A stretch of 17,390 nt of DNA from VRUE01 sp036276735 (GTDB lineage Bacteria > Actinomycetota > Thermoleophilia > Solirubrobacterales > 70-9): NCBI GenBank assembly GCA_036276735.1, contig DASUOH010000033.1, positions 1 to 17,390 of the forward strand, given 5' to 3'. Position 1 is the stretch's first letter. Every line of letters starts with the position of its first letter. Below, piece by piece: positions 6,169 to 13,758 of the stretch. The notes beneath the pieces were generated by a model. That model saw nothing but the letters and a program-made list of their open reading frames with translations. It did no database searches and was not told the DNA's origin. The translations under genes and the position numbers were made by a program.

Positions 6169-8972
6169 GGTGGGCGATCGCAACTCTCGCTGTGGTGGCC
6201 TGTGCTGCCCTCCTTGCGGCCGCACCCGCATCGGCGGAATTCGGGATCAAGGACCCGCAGGTTACCTTCGAGGGCCCGCAGGCAACTGAAGCCGGCGCAC
6301 ATCCCTTCTCCGTCACCACGTCCTTCGAAGTCAACACCAAAACCGTGAGCGGAGGGAAAGTCGTTCCCGACGGGGAATTCAAGGATCTGGTCGTCGACCT
6401 CCCGCCGGGATTCGTGGGGAGCGCCACTCCCGTCCCGTACTGCGCCTCGGCGGACTTCTTCTTCTCGGCCGCTTCCGACGAACCCGGTGCTCAGTCGAAA
6501 TGCCCTGACTCCAGCGCGATCGGCGTGGCCGAAGTGACCGTGGACCGGAACCCGAAGGACCCCGGAAGCGAAGAGTTCCTTTCAGAAGCGGAATCCGCCC
6601 CGGTGTTCCTGCTCGAGCCACCGCCTGGCGCGGCTGCCAAATTCGGCTTTACGTACGTCGGCTTCCCGGTCACGGTTGTGGTCGGGGTGAATCCCGAACC
6701 GCCCTATAATTTGCAGGCCCGGGCCACCAACATCGCTCAGGCCCTGCTCTTCTTTGCCTCGCGGCTGAGGATCTGGGGTGTGCCCTCCGATCCGGTCCAC
6801 GACGGGGAACGGGGCAAATGCACCGAACTCTTCGGACCGAGCGGGGGGAGCTGCCCAACGAGCCTGGCTCCCGAGGCATTCCTGACGATGCCCCGCAGCT
6901 GTACGGGGCCGCTTCTCACGAAGTTCGAAGCGCGTTCCTGGCAGGACCCTGGCACGTGGGTCCGGGAGCTGGCCGAGACTCCGCCCGGCATGGATGGCTG
7001 CTCGAAATTGGCCTCGCGCTTCGGTCCGGACATTAGCTCCAAGCCGACCAACCAGGCGGCCGAGAGTCCCACCGGCCTCAACTTCAACTTGGAGATCGAG
7101 GACGAGGGCCTGCTCGACAAAGATGGCAAGGCCGAGTCGGACGTCAAAAAGGCAGTCGTCACCCTGCCCAAGGGAGTGACGGTCAACCCGTCCCAAGCGG
7201 AAGGCCTGGGCGTCTGCTCCGAGCAGGCGCTCGCCCGCGAGACCGCATTCTCCGACTTCGGGGCGGGCTGTCCGGCCGCCTCCAAGATCGGCTCGGTGGA
7301 AGTCGAAACGCCGCTGCTGAAAGGGGAGATCCTGCATGGGTCGATCTTCGTCGCCGAGCCGTTCACCAACCGCTTCGGCTCGTTGCTGGCGATCTACCAG
7401 GTGATCAAGAGCCCCAAACTGGGGATCGTCGTGAAGCTGGCCGGCAAAGTGGAGCCTGATCCCAAAACGGGTCAGCTCGTCACCACCTTCGACGACCTGC
7501 CGCAGCTTCCGTTCAGCGACTTCCGCCTGCGCTTCCGTGAGGGCGGTCGCTCCCCGCTGATCACTCCGCCCCAGTGCGGCACCTACGAGACCGTCGGCGT
7601 CTTCACGCCTTGGGCGAACCCTGGCTTGCCCTACACGACGACGTCGACGTTCGAGATAACCCGGGGCGTCGGGGGCGGTCCCTGTCCCCCTGCCGGCACG
7701 CCCCCGTTCGCCCCGGGCCTCGAGGCAGGCACGCTCAACAACAATGCGGGCGATTTCTCGCCCTTCCACCTAAGGCTGACCCGCCGCGACGGTGACCAGG
7801 ACCTGACCAAATTCTCCTCGGCTCTGCCGCCTGGCCTGGTGGCGAAGCTCGCCGGAACCACCCGGTGCCCGGACGCGGCGATCGCGTCGATCGAGTCGCG
7901 GACCGGCAGGGAGGAGCTCGCCGCACCCAGCTGCCCAGCCTCCTCTGAGATCGGCAACGTCATCACGGGAGCCGGCGTCGGCTCGCAGCTGACCTATGTG
8001 CCGGGCAAGGTCTACCTCGCCGGCCCTTACAACGGCGCTCCGCTTTCGGTGGTCGGCGTGGTCCCCGCCGTCGCCGGTCCGTTTGACGTCGGCGTCGTGG
8101 CAACGCGCCAGGCGCTTGCCATCAATCCCCGCACGGCTGAGGTCCGGGTCGACGGCAGCCGCTCCGATCCGATCCCCCACATCCTCGCCGGCATCCCGCT
8201 CAAGGTGCGCGACATTCGCGCAACTGTCGACCGGCCGAACTTCACCCTGAACCCGACGAGTTGCAATCCCTTCCAAATCGGCGCCGACCTGTGGGGGGGC
8301 GGGCTCGATCAGTTCAGCATCCTCGACGACGCCCCGGTCTCCCGCTCGACGCGGTTCCAAGCCGCCAACTGTGCGCACCTCGGCTTTAAACCGAGCCTCT
8401 CGATGAAGCTCAAAGGCGGCGCTCGACGGGGCGCTCACCCGGCGTTGAGGAGCGTCTACAGGCCGCGTTCCGGCGACGCCAACCTCCAGCAGCTCGTCCT
8501 GCGCCTGCCGCAGTCCGCATTCCTCGATCAGGGACACATCCGCACCATCTGCACCCGGGTCCAGTTCGCAGCCGACGCCTGCCCGCGAGGCGCGATCTAC
8601 GGGCGCGCCCGCGCCTTCACCCCGCTACTCGACGATCCGCTCGAAGGTCCGGTCTATCTGCGATCGTCGGACAACGACCTGCCTGACCTCGTCGCGCACC
8701 TCCAAGGCCTGGTCGACGTGGAAGCTGTCGCCCGCATCGACTCGATCAAAGGCGGCATCCGCGCCACCTTCGAAGGTGTGCCGGACGCAGCGATCAGCAA
8801 GGTCGTCGTAAGGATGCAGGGCGGCAAAAAGGGACTGATCGTCAATAGCCGCAACCTCTGCACGCGCAAGAACCGGGCCCACGGCCGCCTCGATGCCCAC
8901 AACGGTAAGCGGCACACGCTGCGCCCGCTCGTGCGCTCCACTGGCTGCAAGAAGAAGAAGCGCCGCAAGTAG
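6165..8972 (+). CDS. Secreted four-module repeat protein with Cys plus basic tail
   Basis: The start ATG overlaps the preceding stop (ATGA) and GGAGGG at 6152-6157 serves as ribosome site, so translation is coupled to the propeller protein. The 935-residue product has a signal peptide (MRWAIATLAVVACAALLAAAPASA). It contains four related modules that begin LPPG (79), LPKG (334), LPPG (554) and LPQS (781). Each carries a Cys, then a CP-x2-S-x-IG or CPRGAIYG element and a beta-rich continuation. Spacing of 220-255 residues points to tandem domain duplication. The last residues, Cys then KKKKRRK, echo the basic tail of its partner. I do not recognise an enzyme; it is probably an exported structural or adhesive surface protein of the same system as the 2377 gene. 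It converges on the regulator gene with only 16 bp between stops. Confidence 0.75.
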   Translation: MRWAIATLAVVACAALLAAAPASAEFGIKDPQVTFEGPQATEAGAHPFSVTTSFEVNTKTVSGGKVVPDGEFKDLVVDLPPGFVGSATPVPYCASADFFFSAASDEPGAQSKCPDSSAIGVAEVTVDRNPKDPGSEEFLSEAESAPVFLLEPPPGAAAKFGFTYVGFPVTVVVGVNPEPPYNLQARATNIAQALLFFASRLRIWGVPSDPVHDGERGKCTELFGPSGGSCPTSLAPEAFLTMPRSCTGPLLTKFEARSWQDPGTWVRELAETPPGMDGCSKLASRFGPDISSKPTNQAAESPTGLNFNLEIEDEGLLDKDGKAESDVKKAVVTLPKGVTVNPSQAEGLGVCSEQALARETAFSDFGAGCPAASKIGSVEVETPLLKGEILHGSIFVAEPFTNRFGSLLAIYQVIKSPKLGIVVKLAGKVEPDPKTGQLVTTFDDLPQLPFSDFRLRFREGGRSPLITPPQCGTYETVGVFTPWANPGLPYTTTSTFEITRGVGGGPCPPAGTPPFAPGLEAGTLNNNAGDFSPFHLRLTRRDGDQDLTKFSSALPPGLVAKLAGTTRCPDAAIASIESRTGREELAAPSCPASSEIGNVITGAGVGSQLTYVPGKVYLAGPYNGAPLSVVGVVPAVAGPFDVGVVATRQALAINPRTAEVRVDGSRSDPIPHILAGIPLKVRDIRATVDRPNFTLNPTSCNPFQIGADLWGGGLDQFSILDDAPVSRSTRFQAANCAHLGFKPSLSMKLKGGARRGAHPALRSVYRPRSGDANLQQLVLRLPQSAFLDQGHIRTICTRVQFAADACPRGAIYGRARAFTPLLDDPLEGPVYLRSSDNDLPDLVAHLQGLVDVEAVARIDSIKGGIRATFEGVPDAAISKVVVRMQGGKKGLIVNSRNLCTRKNRAHGRLDAHNGKRHTLRPLVRSTGCKKKKRRK

Positions 8973-8988
8973 TCGCCGGCCCCTTCGC

Positions 8989-9990
8989 TCAGCTCGGAAC
9001 CCCGGCCCGCCGCCCGAACAGCGCCCCGTGCATGCCGTCGACGAGGGCTTGGGCGAGTTGCTGGTCACCGCCCAGCTCGAGGCCGTCGGCGTCGCCATCG
9101 ATCACGGTGGTGAGCCAGGCGGAGGTTGAGCCGGTGGCCCAGGAGTCGGCATGGGCGTCGAGGCGGACGTTGCAGGAGGTAAGCCTGCCTTCGTCGAGGT
9201 TGACCATCGCGCCGACGAGGCGCCGCTCGTCGCCACTGCGCATCTCGATGCCGAGGCGGCAGGTTCCGGAAGTCTCCTCCGGCAGGCGCAAGAGCGGCAG
9301 CGTGAGTAGGAAGAAGCTCTCGGTGTCGATGCGCTTGAGGGGCGGGCTCTCCTCGGGGAGGTGTCGGCGCTCCCAGCGCGCGGCAGCCGCCACGGGCGCC
9401 ATGCCTCGCCGCAGCCAGGCGGTCGGCCTGTAGGGGATGCCATGTCCGTCGGTGGCGCAGGCTTCAAGCTGGTCAGCGAGCCGCATCGCTCCCAGGCGGC
9501 GCTCCAAGGAGGGGTAGCTGAGGCCGGAAATGACGCCGTCCAGCTCGGTGAGGGAGAGGGGCCGAGCGGCAAGGGCCCGGAGCATGGTGGAGGACCAGCC
9601 CTCCACCAAAGCTTTGATGGCCGCCTTCGCCTCGGGCGTCCCGAATGCGATCGGCCCCTCCGGGGCTGTTCGCAGCCAGCGCTCGAGCGCATCAATCACC
9701 GGGAGCAGCTCACGGCCCGCCGCGGTGAGCTCGCAGTGGACGGCTCCGGGGAAGCCCGCGCCGCGCGGGCGCTGGACCGTGCCGATCGCTTCCAGCTCCT
9801 TCAGGTGGGCGCGGAGAGTGGTTTGGGCCGGCGCCCCGCATTCGCGACGAACCTCGACAAGGGACTTGCGGCCCTCCCGAAGCGTGCGCAGAGCCCTCCC
9901 ATTGATCGGTGCGGCAAGCAAGGACAGCACTCGCATCCCGGCTCGTGAGCCGCTGCCATTGCCGTTGCCGTTCGGCGCTCCTTTTCCCAT
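8989..9990 (-). CDS. HxlR-type winged-helix regulator with tandem wHTH and probable SCP2-like C-terminal domain
   Basis: Read from ATG 9990 (GGGGGT just upstream), the product is 333 residues. Residues 19-108 form an HxlR/ArsR-like winged helix: MRVLSLLAAPINGRALRTLRE, a recognition segment AQTTLRAHLKELEA, then a wing with RGAGFPGAVHCELTAAGREL. Residues 120-208 look like a second, more diverged copy, with the parallel elements LVEGWSSTMLRALAARPLSL, YPSLERRLGAMRLA and IPYRPTAWLR. Residues 220-330 (FFLLTLPLLRLPEE..., VNLDEGRLTSC, DADGLELGGDQQLAQALVDG) have the outline of an SCP2-like lipid-binding domain, which in some HxlR relatives could act as ligand sensor; this is inference from pattern. 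HxlR proteins usually sense small molecules or redox state and often autoregulate. The open frame extends to TTG 10131, but the extra residues have no fold signature. The gene is divergent from the pilus genes and could control them. Confidence 0.75.
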   Translation of the reverse strand: MGKGAPNGNGNGSGSRAGMRVLSLLAAPINGRALRTLREGRKSLVEVRRECGAPAQTTLRAHLKELEAIGTVQRPRGAGFPGAVHCELTAAGRELLPVIDALERWLRTAPEGPIAFGTPEAKAAIKALVEGWSSTMLRALAARPLSLTELDGVISGLSYPSLERRLGAMRLADQLEACATDGHGIPYRPTAWLRRGMAPVAAAARWERRHLPEESPPLKRIDTESFFLLTLPLLRLPEETSGTCRLGIEMRSGDERRLVGAMVNLDEGRLTSCNVRLDAHADSWATGSTSAWLTTVIDGDADGLELGGDQQLAQALVDGMHGALFGRRAGVPS

Positions 9991-10018
9991 CGACCCCCGT
10001 CGGACTGGTAGATCAGAC

Positions 10019-10039
10019 TTTCCTGAGTATCGCAGGAAA
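10019..10039. promoter_or_regulatory. Inverted repeat, candidate operator for the HxlR-type regulator
   Basis: TTTCCTG-N7-CAGGAAA has perfect 7-bp arms and a 7-nt spacer. It is centred about 40 bp upstream of the regulator start, in the 197-bp divergent spacer shared with the pilus operon. Arm length and centre-to-centre distance suit a dimeric winged-helix protein, so autoregulation is plausible. No clear -35/-10 pair was found on either strand of this spacer. Confidence 0.45.
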
Positions 10040-10098
10040 CATCGCTGTTTAGGAATAGAAGAGGTCCCAAACCCAAAATTCGTCATCGAAATTAGGTA

Positions 10099-10110
10099 GG
10101 ACGGCCGTCC
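10099..10110. repeat. 12-bp palindrome upstream of the pilus operon
   Basis: GGACGGCCGTCC is self-complementary, and the nearby GGACG (10116-10120) can pair alternatively with CGTCC. It lies about 80 bp before the likely first pilus-operon start at 10188. It may be an operator or leader structure, but GC-rich palindromes of this size can arise by chance here. Confidence 0.25.
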
Positions 10111-10187
10111 GCTCCGGACGCCGCGCGGCAAATCCCTTGGCAGCGCTCAAGCTCGCGCGCCGCGCTGTCGAGCTAATCAGCGTAGGT

Positions 10188-10781
10188 ATGAGGGAGAAAC
10201 TCAACGAAAACCCGCTGATGCAGGCCGCGATTATCGGCGTGCTGCTGATCGCCACCGCGTTCTTCGTGATGTCCTCGATGGGCGGCGGCGAAGAAGAATC
10301 GGCCGGCGAAACCGAAGCACCCGTGGGCGTCTCGATCGAAGCCACGCCCGAAGCGAGCGTCGGAGCCGGCTCGGTGGGCGCCGCGCAGGTTCCCGCCCTG
10401 CCCCCGGACGCCGCCGCCGCCGCGCCGCCACCCCCGCGCCCGGTTGTCGACGCCTTCAACGCGAACCACACGGTCGCCCTGCTGTTCGTGCGCAACGGCG
10501 GCATTGACGATCGTCTCGTCAGGGACAGCGCCGCGCGGCTCCAATCTCTCCCCGACGTCGCCTTCTTCGTCGTCCCCGCGGGGCGCATCTCCCGCTACGC
10601 CGCGATCGCCCAGGGCGTCGCGGTCGACCGCGTCCCCGCACTTGTCGTCGTGCGGCCAAAGCGCTTGAGCAACGGCATCCCGACCGCCTCGGTCAGCTAC
10701 GGATTCCGCGACTCCCAGAGCCTCGTCCAAGCGGTGATCGACGCCGGATACAAGGGCCGCACGCTCGACTACCACCCGTAG
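10188..10781 (+). CDS. Membrane-anchored thioredoxin-fold protein of the pilus operon, no CXXC
   Basis: From ATG 10188 the product is 197 residues: a short cytoplasmic start (MREKLNENPL), one transmembrane helix (about residues 11-30, QAAIIGVLLIATAFFVMSS), an acidic then Pro/Ala-rich linker (to about 86) and a C-terminal domain of about 110 residues. That domain has a thioredoxin-like pattern: VALLFVRNGG strand, helix, VAFFVVPAG strand, GVAVDRVPALVVVRP with a likely cis-Pro at 150, and a final helix. The CXXC redox site is absent, so any role is in binding or assembly rather than disulfide exchange. Single-pass topology would place the domain outside the membrane. A TTG at 10137 would add 17 residues; neither start has a strong ribosome site. 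Its stop is 4 bp before pilB, so it is probably co-transcribed with the pilus motor. Gene reality is clear; the fold is inference. Confidence 0.65.
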   Translation: MREKLNENPLMQAAIIGVLLIATAFFVMSSMGGGEEESAGETEAPVGVSIEATPEASVGAGSVGAAQVPALPPDAAAAAPPPPRPVVDAFNANHTVALLFVRNGGIDDRLVRDSAARLQSLPDVAFFVVPAGRISRYAAIAQGVAVDRVPALVVVRPKRLSNGIPTASVSYGFRDSQSLVQAVIDAGYKGRTLDYHP

Positions 10782-10785
10782 CGAG

Positions 10786-12579
10786 ATGGATCCGCGGGAC
10801 TTCCCCAGCCATCTGCGCCCGGTCCCCGAGTCCGGTGACTCGACTGCGCCGGCTCTCGACCACGACGAAGGTGGCATCCCTGGCCTGACGCCGCCGGTCG
10901 CCCGCGGCCGCTCCAGTGGCTTCGTGACGGACGTCCTCGTCGACCTCGGCTTCGTCACCGAGGAGCAGGCTGGCCAGGCGATCGAGCATGCGCGCAACGC
11001 CGGCCGACCGCCCGAGCGGCTGCTCGTCGAGCAGGGGACGATCACCGCCGACCAGCTCTCGCGAGCGGTCGCCGAGCGCTACGGACTCGAACACGTCGAC
11101 CTCTCCGCCTACCAGGTGGACATGGCCGCCGCCAACCTGATCTCGGTCAACACCGCCCGCCGCTACCGTGCCCTGCCGGTCGGCTTCGTCGACAAGGAGA
11201 CGCTGCTGGTCGCGATGGCTGATCCGACCAACGTCCTCGCGGTCGACGACATCCAGATCGCCACGGCGCTCGACTGCCGCGTCGCGGTCGCGGCCGAGGA
11301 GGACATCGAGGCGCTCATCGGCCGTCTCAACACCCTGCAGAGCGCCGTCCACGAAGCGGTCAGCGAGGGCGAAGAGGCGGCGGAAGACGAGCTTGCCGAA
11401 GTCGCCGACATCGAAGTCAGCGCCGAAGACGCGCCGGTCATCAAACTCGTCTACAGCATCCTCGGCCAGGCGGTGGGAGAGGGCGCCTCCGACGTCCACT
11501 TCGAGCCCGACGAGGGTGAGATGCGGGTCCGCTTCCGCGTCGACGGCGTGCTGCGCGAGGCCGCCCACGTCCCCAAGCGGATGGTCAACGCGGTCGTCTC
11601 GCGCATCAAGATCATGAGCGACCTCAACATCGCCGAGAAGCGCATCCCGCAGGACGGCCGGGTCAGCGTCACGGTCGAGGACCGCCGCGTCGACCTCCGC
11701 ATCACCACGCTGCCGACGCAGCGAGGCGAGGGGGCGACGATCCGCATCCTCGACAAGGACAACGCCCAGATCGGGCTCGACGAACTCGGCATGGACGGGA
11801 CCGGGCGGGAGCGCTTCGAGGAAGCGTTCAAGCAGGCCTACGGCGCGGTGCTGGTGACCGGGCCGACCGGCTCGGGTAAGAGCACCACGCTCTACGCGGC
11901 GCTCCAGCAGCTCAACCAGGTCGAGAAGAACATCATCACGATCGAGGACCCGGTCGAGTACCGGCTTTCGGGAATCAACCAAATCAACGTCAACCGCAAG
12001 GCCGGACTCGACTTCGCCACCGGCCTGCGCTCGATGCTGCGCGCCGACCCCGACATCGTCATGGTCGGCGAGATCCGCGACGGTGAGACCGCCCGGATCG
12101 CGATCGAGGCCGCACTGACGGGCCACATGATGCTGAGCACCCTGCACACCAACGACGCGCCCGGCGCCATCACCCGCCTCACGAAGATGGGGATCGAGGC
12201 GTTCATGACCGCCTCGGCCGTCGATTGCGTCGTCGCCCAGCGGCTCGCCCGCAAGCTCTGCGCGCATTGCAAGCAGCGGACCATCGTGTCGCCGCAGGCG
12301 CTGGCCGCCGCCGACATCCGCGTCGGCGCCGAGCTTGAGGGCTACGAGCCGGTCGGTTGCTCGCGCTGCAACCAGAGCGGCTACAAAGGCCGGGTCGGCC
12401 TCTTCTCGGTCATGCAGATGAGCGAGCGGATCAAGGAAATGACCGTCGGCGGCACCCCCGAGGCCGAAATCGCCACCGCGGCCCGCGACGAGGGGATGTG
12501 CACCCTGCGCGAGGACGGCATCGACAAGGTGCGCCGTGGCCTGACCAGCCTTGAGGAGATCATCCGTGTCACCGCCTAG
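10786..12579 (+). CDS. pilB: Type IV pilus assembly ATPase PilB (GspE family)
   Basis: This 597-residue cytoplasmic hexameric ATPase would power pilin addition at the inner-membrane platform. A GspE N-terminal (MshEN-like) domain starts near residue 46 (FVTDVLVDLGFVTEEQ, YRALPVGFVDKETLLVAMADPTN). The motor domain follows, with SDVHFEP near 230, Asp-box RVDLRITTLPT, Walker A GPTGSGKST from Gly359, Walker B with GEIRDGETA (Glu429), and His-box STLHTND (His454). The zinc-type tetracysteine pairs are CAHC (492/495) and CSRC (525/528). The tetracysteine motif and the long N-terminus separate PilB/GspE from PilT, as does the neighbouring PilT gene. All catalytic elements are intact. The gene starts 4 bp after its upstream neighbour. 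PilB versus GspE cannot be settled on sequence alone, but pilT next door favours a type IV pilus. Confidence 0.92.
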   Translation: MDPRDFPSHLRPVPESGDSTAPALDHDEGGIPGLTPPVARGRSSGFVTDVLVDLGFVTEEQAGQAIEHARNAGRPPERLLVEQGTITADQLSRAVAERYGLEHVDLSAYQVDMAAANLISVNTARRYRALPVGFVDKETLLVAMADPTNVLAVDDIQIATALDCRVAVAAEEDIEALIGRLNTLQSAVHEAVSEGEEAAEDELAEVADIEVSAEDAPVIKLVYSILGQAVGEGASDVHFEPDEGEMRVRFRVDGVLREAAHVPKRMVNAVVSRIKIMSDLNIAEKRIPQDGRVSVTVEDRRVDLRITTLPTQRGEGATIRILDKDNAQIGLDELGMDGTGRERFEEAFKQAYGAVLVTGPTGSGKSTTLYAALQQLNQVEKNIITIEDPVEYRLSGINQINVNRKAGLDFATGLRSMLRADPDIVMVGEIRDGETARIAIEAALTGHMMLSTLHTNDAPGAITRLTKMGIEAFMTASAVDCVVAQRLARKLCAHCKQRTIVSPQALAAADIRVGAELEGYEPVGCSRCNQSGYKGRVGLFSVMQMSERIKEMTVGGTPEAEIATAARDEGMCTLREDGIDKVRRGLTSLEEIIRVTA

Positions 12580-12587
12580 CCGAGCGA

Positions 12588-12619
12588 ACGATTGTGGGGG
12601 CTATAACCCCCACAATCGT
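12588..12619 (+). terminator. 13-bp hairpin between pilB and pilT
   Basis: ACGATTGTGGGGG and CCCCCACAATCGT form a perfect 13-bp stem with a CTATAA loop, 8 nt after the pilB stop. No T-run follows, so it may be a partial or processing/stabilising element that sets PilB and PilT at different levels rather than a full stop. Confidence 0.55.
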
Positions 12620-12624
12620 CCTTC

Positions 12625-12648
12625 AAGGAATCGACCCGCGCGGTCGAT
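12625..12648 (+). promoter_or_regulatory. Structured pilT ribosome-binding region
   Basis: No Shine-Dalgarno lies at normal distance from the pilT ATG (12658). AAGGA occurs at 12625-12629, 28 nt upstream, and is followed by a perfect 7-bp hairpin (ATCGACC 12630-12636, GGTCGAT 12642-12648). If the hairpin folds, only 9 nt remain between AAGGA and ATG, restoring good spacing. Confidence 0.4.
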
Positions 12649-12657
12649 CTAGCCATC

Positions 12658-13755
12658 ATGGACTTCGACTTCTCAGAGGTCCTCCGCCGCATGGTGGAGG
12701 CGCGCGCCTCCGACGTCCACCTATCGCCGGGCTTCCCCCCGGCGATGCGGGACAAGGGCAAGATCCAGGCGATGGACGGCTTCGGGGTGCTCTCCGGCCA
12801 GGAGACGCGCGAGGTCGTCTACAGCATCCTCAACGACGACCAGCGCAAGCGCTTCGAGACGGGCAAACAGCTCGACTTCGCCTACGCGATCCCGAACGTC
12901 GCCCGCTTCCGCGTCAACTGCTTCTTCCAGCGCGGCTCGGTCAGCGCCGCATTCCGCCTCGTGCCGCAGGAGATCCCCGGCCTCGACTCGCTCGGCGTGC
13001 CGCAGGTGCTGCGCGAGCTGGCCGCCAAACCGCGCGGCTTCGTGCTGGTCACCGGGCCGACCGGCTCCGGCAAGAGCACGACCCTGGCCGCGATGCTCGA
13101 CGTCATCAACCAGGAGAACCAGGACCACATCCTGACGATCGAGGACCCGATCGAGTTCCTGCACCAGCACAAAAAATCGATCGTCAACCAGCGTGAGATC
13201 GGCTCCGACGCCGAGTCCTTCGCGCTCGGTCTGCGCGCCGCCCTGCGAGAGGACCCCGACGTGATCCTGGTCGGCGAGATGCGCGACCTCGAGACGATCT
13301 CGACCGCGCTGACTGCGGCCGAGACCGGCCACCTCGTCTTCGCCACCCTGCACACCCAGTCGACCGCGCAGACGGTCGACCGGATCATCGACGTCTTCCC
13401 ACCTGAGCAGCAGGGGCAGGTGCGGACCCAGCTCTCGATCGCCCTGCAGGGGATCGTCACCCAGCAGCTGCTGCCCACCGCCGACGGCATGGGCCGTGTC
13501 GTCGCCACCGAGGTGCTGGTGCCGACGCCGGCGATCCGCAACCTCATCCGCGAGGGCAAGACGCACCAGATCTACGCCGCCGTGCAGACCTCCGGCGCGG
13601 TCGGCATGCAGACCATGGACGCCGACCTGGTGCGCCTGGTGCGGGGCGGGAAGATCACCCGCTCGCTGGCCGAACAGCGCGCCTCGGTTCCCGAGGAGCT
13701 CAAACGGCTGCTGGGCGGGGCGCAGCCGGCGCCGACTTACGCCGGGGTGGGCTAA
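12658..13755 (+). CDS. pilT: Type IV pilus retraction ATPase PilT
   Basis: The 365-residue product has the standard PilT length and begins at the family's normal point (a short MDFDFSEVLRRMVEARASDVHLSPG PAS-like start), so the ATG at 12658 is secure. Signatures are Walker A GPTGSGKST from Gly133, ILTIEDPIEF Asp-box, VGEMRDLET Walker B (Glu207), ATLHTQS His-box (His232) and the AIRNLIREGKTHQI retraction motif from Ala292. That last motif distinguishes PilT from PilB and is required for pilus retraction in studied systems. No tetracysteine is present, as expected. It acts on the same platform as PilB and disassembles the filament, enabling twitching and DNA uptake where studied. It is separated from pilB by 78 bp containing two hairpins but has only a 3-bp gap to pilC, suggesting pilT and pilC are translated together. 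Confidence 0.93.
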   Translation: MDFDFSEVLRRMVEARASDVHLSPGFPPAMRDKGKIQAMDGFGVLSGQETREVVYSILNDDQRKRFETGKQLDFAYAIPNVARFRVNCFFQRGSVSAAFRLVPQEIPGLDSLGVPQVLRELAAKPRGFVLVTGPTGSGKSTTLAAMLDVINQENQDHILTIEDPIEFLHQHKKSIVNQREIGSDAESFALGLRAALREDPDVILVGEMRDLETISTALTAAETGHLVFATLHTQSTAQTVDRIIDVFPPEQQGQVRTQLSIALQGIVTQQLLPTADGMGRVVATEVLVPTPAIRNLIREGKTHQIYAAVQTSGAVGMQTMDADLVRLVRGGKITRSLAEQRASVPEELKRLLGGAQPAPTYAGVG

Positions 13756-13758
13756 GCG

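Noticed and set aside
6582..7769. 395-residue minus-strand open frame opposite the four-module protein
   Set aside because: Arg/Gly-rich shadow of the plus-strand gene, whose signal peptide, coupled start and repeats are convincing.
10693..12267. 524-residue minus-strand open frame across pilB
   Set aside because: Antisense of PilB; composition is Asp/Arg/Val-rich from reverse-complement codons and no domain is recognisable.
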